Shown here: piece after piece, positions 61,023 through 64,000 of the stretch | How positions within the stretch are numbered: the stretch's first letter is position 1 | How the letters are laid out: every line of letters starts with the position of its first letter | Assembly: GCF_013004105.1 (NCBI RefSeq) | Contig: NZ_CP053085.1 | Location: forward strand, 5,115,093-5,179,092 | Direction: 5' to 3' | Length of the DNA stretch: 64,000 bases | DNA from: Gemmatimonas groenlandica | GTDB taxonomy: Bacteria > Gemmatimonadota > Gemmatimonadetes > Gemmatimonadales > Gemmatimonadaceae | Program-made: the position numbers and the translations under genes | Notes under the pieces: model-generated | What the model was told of the DNA's origin: nothing | The model's input: the letters and a program-made list of their open reading frames with translations, nothing else | The model's database searches: none

Positions 61023-63749
61023 ATGTGGCGGTGGCAGGTGGTACGACGCGGAGTGACCGTGGGCGCGATCGCAGTCTTGATCGCGCCCCTTGCTGTCGTT
61101 CATGCCGAGCGCGCACCGGCGATGGCCGCGCCCGCAGCGGATCCGGTGTGTGCGGTACGGCTCGGAGCGCAGGAACGGTCGTCGCTGTGGGCGCCGCCGC
61201 TCGATCGCATCGTGAATCTGCACGTGCCTGAGGTCTCGATTCGCGAGGCGCTCGACCGGTTGGCCGTGGTCGCGAAGATCGAACTGTCGTACAGCGCAGA
61301 GTTGCTGCCCGCCGGCAAGCGGGTCTGTCTCACACTCGATCGCGTGCCCGTAGGCGCGGTGCTGGAGTCGCTGCTATCCGGCACGACGCTGCGATCGATC
61401 GTGTTGGGGAGCACGCAGGTGGTCCTCGCACCGTCGCGCGCTGGTCTGGTTGCCGACGGCGCGGGCCCTGGTGGCGCGGCGTTGTCGGCGAGTGTCATGA
61501 CCGGCACGCCGATGGCGCGACGGGCAAGCGTGCTCGATCGCGTGGTGGTGACGGGATCACCCGACGGCGCACCGCAACGTGGGTCGCCGTTCGCGCTCGA
61601 CGTGATCGATGGCGCGACGCTCGCCCGTCATGGCGTGGGCACGCTCGGTGAGGCCCTTGATCTGGCGGTGCCCGGTGTGTGGTCGTGGACGGCGAGCGCC
61701 GGGACGCTGTCGGCGCGATACGGCAGCATTCGTGGTGCGAGTTCGTTCGGCGTGAGTGCGCCGAAGATCTATCTCGACGGCATCGAAGTCGCGAACCCGC
61801 TGCTGGTGACGCAACTCGATCCGGCGCGGGTGGAGCGCGTGGAAGTGATTCGCGGACCGCAGGGGGCAGCACTGTACGGCGCTGATGCCATCAGCGGTGT
61901 GGTGAACATTCTCACGCGACACGATGGCACGCCCACCGGAACGCCCGTGGTGCAGCTCTCCACGACCGCGGGATTGTCCGCCACCGCCTACGCCCCGCGC
62001 GACGCCTTCGTGCAGGATCATGCGCTGTCGTTCCGCAGCGGCAGCAGTTCACGCAGCCTCGGGCTAGGGCTCAACATAGGGACCGTCGGGGCGTATGTGC
62101 CCGGCGCCTCGGAGCAGCGTCTGTTGGCCGATGCCGACGTGCGCGTCGTTCGGGCGAATGCGGTCTTCACCGGCACCGCGCGCTTTTCGGCACAGCGTGC
62201 GAATGCGAGTACGAGTCTGATCTTCGGCGGGGCTACGTCTCCCGCGCTCACGGCGGGTAGCAGCGCGGAGACCGCGCCGCTCTGGCCGTCGCGTCTGCGC
62301 GCGGCCGCCGGCGGGCTCGGAACGTCGCCACCAGATTCATCCGGCTATCGCCCACCATTGGATACCACGTCGCGTGTGCCGTTTACCGGCGACAGCGCGA
62401 CGGGCCAGTCATTGTCGCAGTACACCGTGGGCGGCACCATGGCGGTGATGCCCAATCTGCACTGGACGCATACGGTCATCGCTGGTGTCGACGGCTATCG
62501 GCTGCGTGGTCTCTCCTCGGCCTCGCTGCCGACACCGGTATCGTCGTCGAGCGGATTGGGAGAGGGCCAGGGGTCGGCCGATCGCGGAACGCTGCGGTTG
62601 CGCAGCGTGGGCCGTTTCGATGTGGCCGAGGGCACGTTGCTGGCCGTGACCTTTGCCGCCGAGCAGGCGCTCACACGCGATGTGTCGTCGGAGTTGGTCA
62701 ATGCCCCGGGCTATCGTCCAAACGGTGGCGCGCTCACTCCAGCCATCGCGTCGTCGGCCACGACGTTGCGGCTCGCGCAGAGCTGGATCAACAACACCGG
62801 CGTGTCGGCGCAGGCGATGCTCTCGTGGCAAGACCGTTGGTACTTCTCGGCCGGTGGTCGGGCTGAGCGAACGAGCGGCGCCACCTCGGAGGTGCAGCGC
62901 GCATTGCTGCCAATGCTTGGGGCGGCGTATGTGCGTGACTACGGGCCAGCGGTCTTGAAGCTGCGCAGTGCGTTCGGCACGGGCATCCGGCCGGCGCGCA
63001 CGTTGGCGCGGGGCACCTCATGGATGGGGCGGGGCGCTGCGTCGGCCACCGACGGCCTGCAGCCCGAACGGCAGACCGGGATCGAAGCGGGTGCCGATCT
63101 GGTGTTCTCACATGGCGTGTCACTGCACGTGACGCGCTTCGATCAGGAAGCCTCCGGGTTGATCCAGCCGGTGGGCTCGATGAGTACATCGGTTGGCGCC
63201 AATGGCCGCATCGTGCGCACCCTGGCGTACACGCTGCAGAACGTCGGCGCGATCACCAATCGGGGATGGGAACTGCAGGCGACGGCGCGTCGCAGCAGTC
63301 TACAGCTCGCCGGAACGCTCTCGCTGGTCGACAGCCGCGTGGCGCGTACCGCGACCGGGTACCGCGGCGAGCTGCGCGTGGGTGATCGCATGCTCGATGT
63401 TCCGGCGTCTACCGTGAGTCTCTCGGCCACGTGGGCGGCACGTCGCTGGAGCCTCAGTTCGACGGCCACCCGCGCCGCCGACTGGATCGGCTACGACCGC
63501 ACGGCCATTGGTGAAGCCGTCGCGAACACCGCGCACGAGTACGACTTCGGCGGACCGCTGTTGCGTCGATACTGGCTGAACTACGGCGGCGTGACCCGTT
63601 GGCGCGCCAACGCGAGCTACCGGATTCGTGGCGATCTGTCCGTGCTGCTCGGCGGTGAAAACCTGCTGAACGTGCAGCGCGGTGCGCCGGACAATGCGAC
63701 CGTCACCGCGGGCCGCACGCTGAGCTTCGGCCTCCGCTCGATGTTCTGA
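61023..63749 (+). CDS. TonB-dependent receptor with N-terminal STN signalling domain
   Basis: A 908-residue outer-membrane receptor. A signal/anchor segment (about 1-30) precedes the STN (secretin/TonB short N-terminal) domain (LHVPEVSIREALDRLAVVAKIELSYSAEL...VLESLLSGTTL), the part that contacts FecR. A short linker leads to the plug (VVVTGSPDGAPQRGSPFALDVIDG, and PKIYLDGIEVANPLLVTQLDPARVERVEVIRGPQGAALYGADAISGVVNI) and a large beta-barrel ending LSFGLRSMF, with the terminal Phe used by the BAM complex. It is probably a glycan- or siderophore-uptake receptor. No SusD gene is adjacent. It starts at ATG 61023, 20 nt after fecR; the long upstream frame to 60747 overlaps fecR and is not coding. 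Confidence 0.92.
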   Translation: MWRWQVVRRGVTVGAIAVLIAPLAVVHAERAPAMAAPAADPVCAVRLGAQERSSLWAPPLDRIVNLHVPEVSIREALDRLAVVAKIELSYSAELLPAGKRVCLTLDRVPVGAVLESLLSGTTLRSIVLGSTQVVLAPSRAGLVADGAGPGGAALSASVMTGTPMARRASVLDRVVVTGSPDGAPQRGSPFALDVIDGATLARHGVGTLGEALDLAVPGVWSWTASAGTLSARYGSIRGASSFGVSAPKIYLDGIEVANPLLVTQLDPARVERVEVIRGPQGAALYGADAISGVVNILTRHDGTPTGTPVVQLSTTAGLSATAYAPRDAFVQDHALSFRSGSSSRSLGLGLNIGTVGAYVPGASEQRLLADADVRVVRANAVFTGTARFSAQRANASTSLIFGGATSPALTAGSSAETAPLWPSRLRAAAGGLGTSPPDSSGYRPPLDTTSRVPFTGDSATGQSLSQYTVGGTMAVMPNLHWTHTVIAGVDGYRLRGLSSASLPTPVSSSSGLGEGQGSADRGTLRLRSVGRFDVAEGTLLAVTFAAEQALTRDVSSELVNAPGYRPNGGALTPAIASSATTLRLAQSWINNTGVSAQAMLSWQDRWYFSAGGRAERTSGATSEVQRALLPMLGAAYVRDYGPAVLKLRSAFGTGIRPARTLARGTSWMGRGAASATDGLQPERQTGIEAGADLVFSHGVSLHVTRFDQEASGLIQPVGSMSTSVGANGRIVRTLAYTLQNVGAITNRGWELQATARRSSLQLAGTLSLVDSRVARTATGYRGELRVGDRMLDVPASTVSLSATWAARRWSLSSTATRAADWIGYDRTAIGEAVANTAHEYDFGGPLLRRYWLNYGGVTRWRANASYRIRGDLSVLLGGENLLNVQRGAPDNATVTAGRTLSFGLRSMF

Positions 63750-63772
63750 TCGATCGGCCAGTGCTGGGAACG

Positions 63773-63810
63773 CAGAAGCGCCCGAGGCGGATTGCCATCG
63801 GGCGCTTCTG
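63773..63810 (+). terminator. Rho-independent terminator after the TonB receptor gene
   Basis: A perfect 13-bp stem, CAGAAGCGCCCGA (63773-63785) with TCGGGCGCTTCTG (63798-63810), and a 12-nt loop. It is placed between this gene (stop 63749) and the convergent gene ending at 63858, so it can end both. No long T-run is seen. Confidence 0.7.
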
Positions 63811-63857
63811 TGTCAGGTGGCCGGCGCTACGGCCAGTGGCGAACGGTCAGGCGACGA

Positions 63858-64000
63858 TCAGAAGACGACCGTGACATCAGGCGAGCAAATCGTAGTGCCG
63901 GCGTTGCAGACCTTGTAGACCCACGTGCCTTTCGGGCGCTTGGCGTCGTTGTACGAGCCGTCGTTCGCGGTGGTCAGGAATCGGGCCCCACTGCGGTAGA
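63858..64000 (-). CDS. C-terminal fragment of a secreted-looking protein
   Basis: Only the last 47 codons are in the window, running to the TGA at 63858-63860 on the minus strand; the gene continues beyond the right edge. The peptide (YRSGARFLTTANDGSYNDAKR, then KGTWVYKVCNAGTTICSPDVTVVF) is beta-rich with a Cys pair and looks like the end of an extracellular Ig- or fibronectin-like domain. Nothing more can be said about the family. Confidence 0.5.
   Translation of the reverse strand, partial: YRSGARFLTTANDGSYNDAKRPKGTWVYKVCNAGTTICSPDVTVVF

Overview
The window is a dense, GC-rich bacterial chromosome segment with short intergenic gaps. No tRNA, rRNA or CRISPR array was seen. The gene set points to Gemmatimonadota (a Gemmatimonas-like organism): a DUF5916 outer-membrane protein with an N-terminal carbohydrate-binding-like domain, tandem Hanks-type kinases with 2TM-type membrane hairpins, a HupE/UreJ - M1 peptidase - DUF6702 cluster, a cyanobacterial/plant-length IspH, and ECF sigma/FecR/TonB-receptor signalling. 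This assignment rests on gene content only and is an inference.

Layout. 1-5.1 kb: start of a thiamine-diphosphate E1-alpha gene, a HIT protein, an HNH protein, then a transglutaminase-like/DUF3857 protein, a zinc metallopeptidase and a creatininase-family amidohydrolase. 5.1-10.4 kb (minus strand): nadE, HupE/UreJ, M1 peptidase, DUF6702. 10.5-15.1 kb: a class A penicillin-binding protein and the heme genes hemH and hemA. 15.4-21.2 kb (minus strand): a GNAT-class V aminotransferase fusion and lon, separated by an intact IS256-family element that landed inside lon's apparent terminator hairpin. 21.5-26 kb: two paralogous membrane Ser/Thr kinases. 26-35.4 kb: small housekeeping and unknown genes, a DEAD-box helicase, a pseudopilin, pfkA, a secreted protein, a membrane signalling-like protein and tag. 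35.5-45 kb: a DEIH-box helicase with an RGG tail, a TetR regulator with a clear operator, an ECF sigma factor, a CGNR regulator, a YjjX-type NTPase, a universal stress protein, a thioesterase and ispH. 45-54.2 kb: dienelactone hydrolase, 5'-nucleotidase, then a fatty-acid / hydroxy-acid catabolic block (SDR, ACAD11-like dehydrogenase, ACAD10/11-like kinase; thiolase and FadN-type multifunctional enzyme converging on it). 54.3-64 kb: DUF5916 protein, acyltransferase, msrB, a lipoprotein, then a sigma/FecR/SusC-like receptor module and the end of a secreted-protein gene.

Regulation. Several genes (nadE, the PBP gene, tag, the DEIH helicase, ispH) have a TAnnnT -10-like hexamer exactly 6 nt before the start codon and no Shine-Dalgarno sequence, suggesting leaderless transcripts. 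Others (transposase, the secreted protein at 32.9 kb, fadA, fadN) have good ribosome-binding sites. Intergenic gaps carry several unrelated families of short-period repeats, often heptamers, mostly folded as long imperfect palindromes just behind stop codons.

The most distinctive items are the repeat families (including a G-rich heptamer array joined to the stop codons of both lon and pfkA), the IS inserted in a terminator, the paired kinases with a shared uncharacterised C-terminal domain, the acyltransferase-aminotransferase fusion, the mitochondrial-type [2Fe-2S] ferrochelatase, and the putative 4-hydroxyacyl-CoA kinase pathway.
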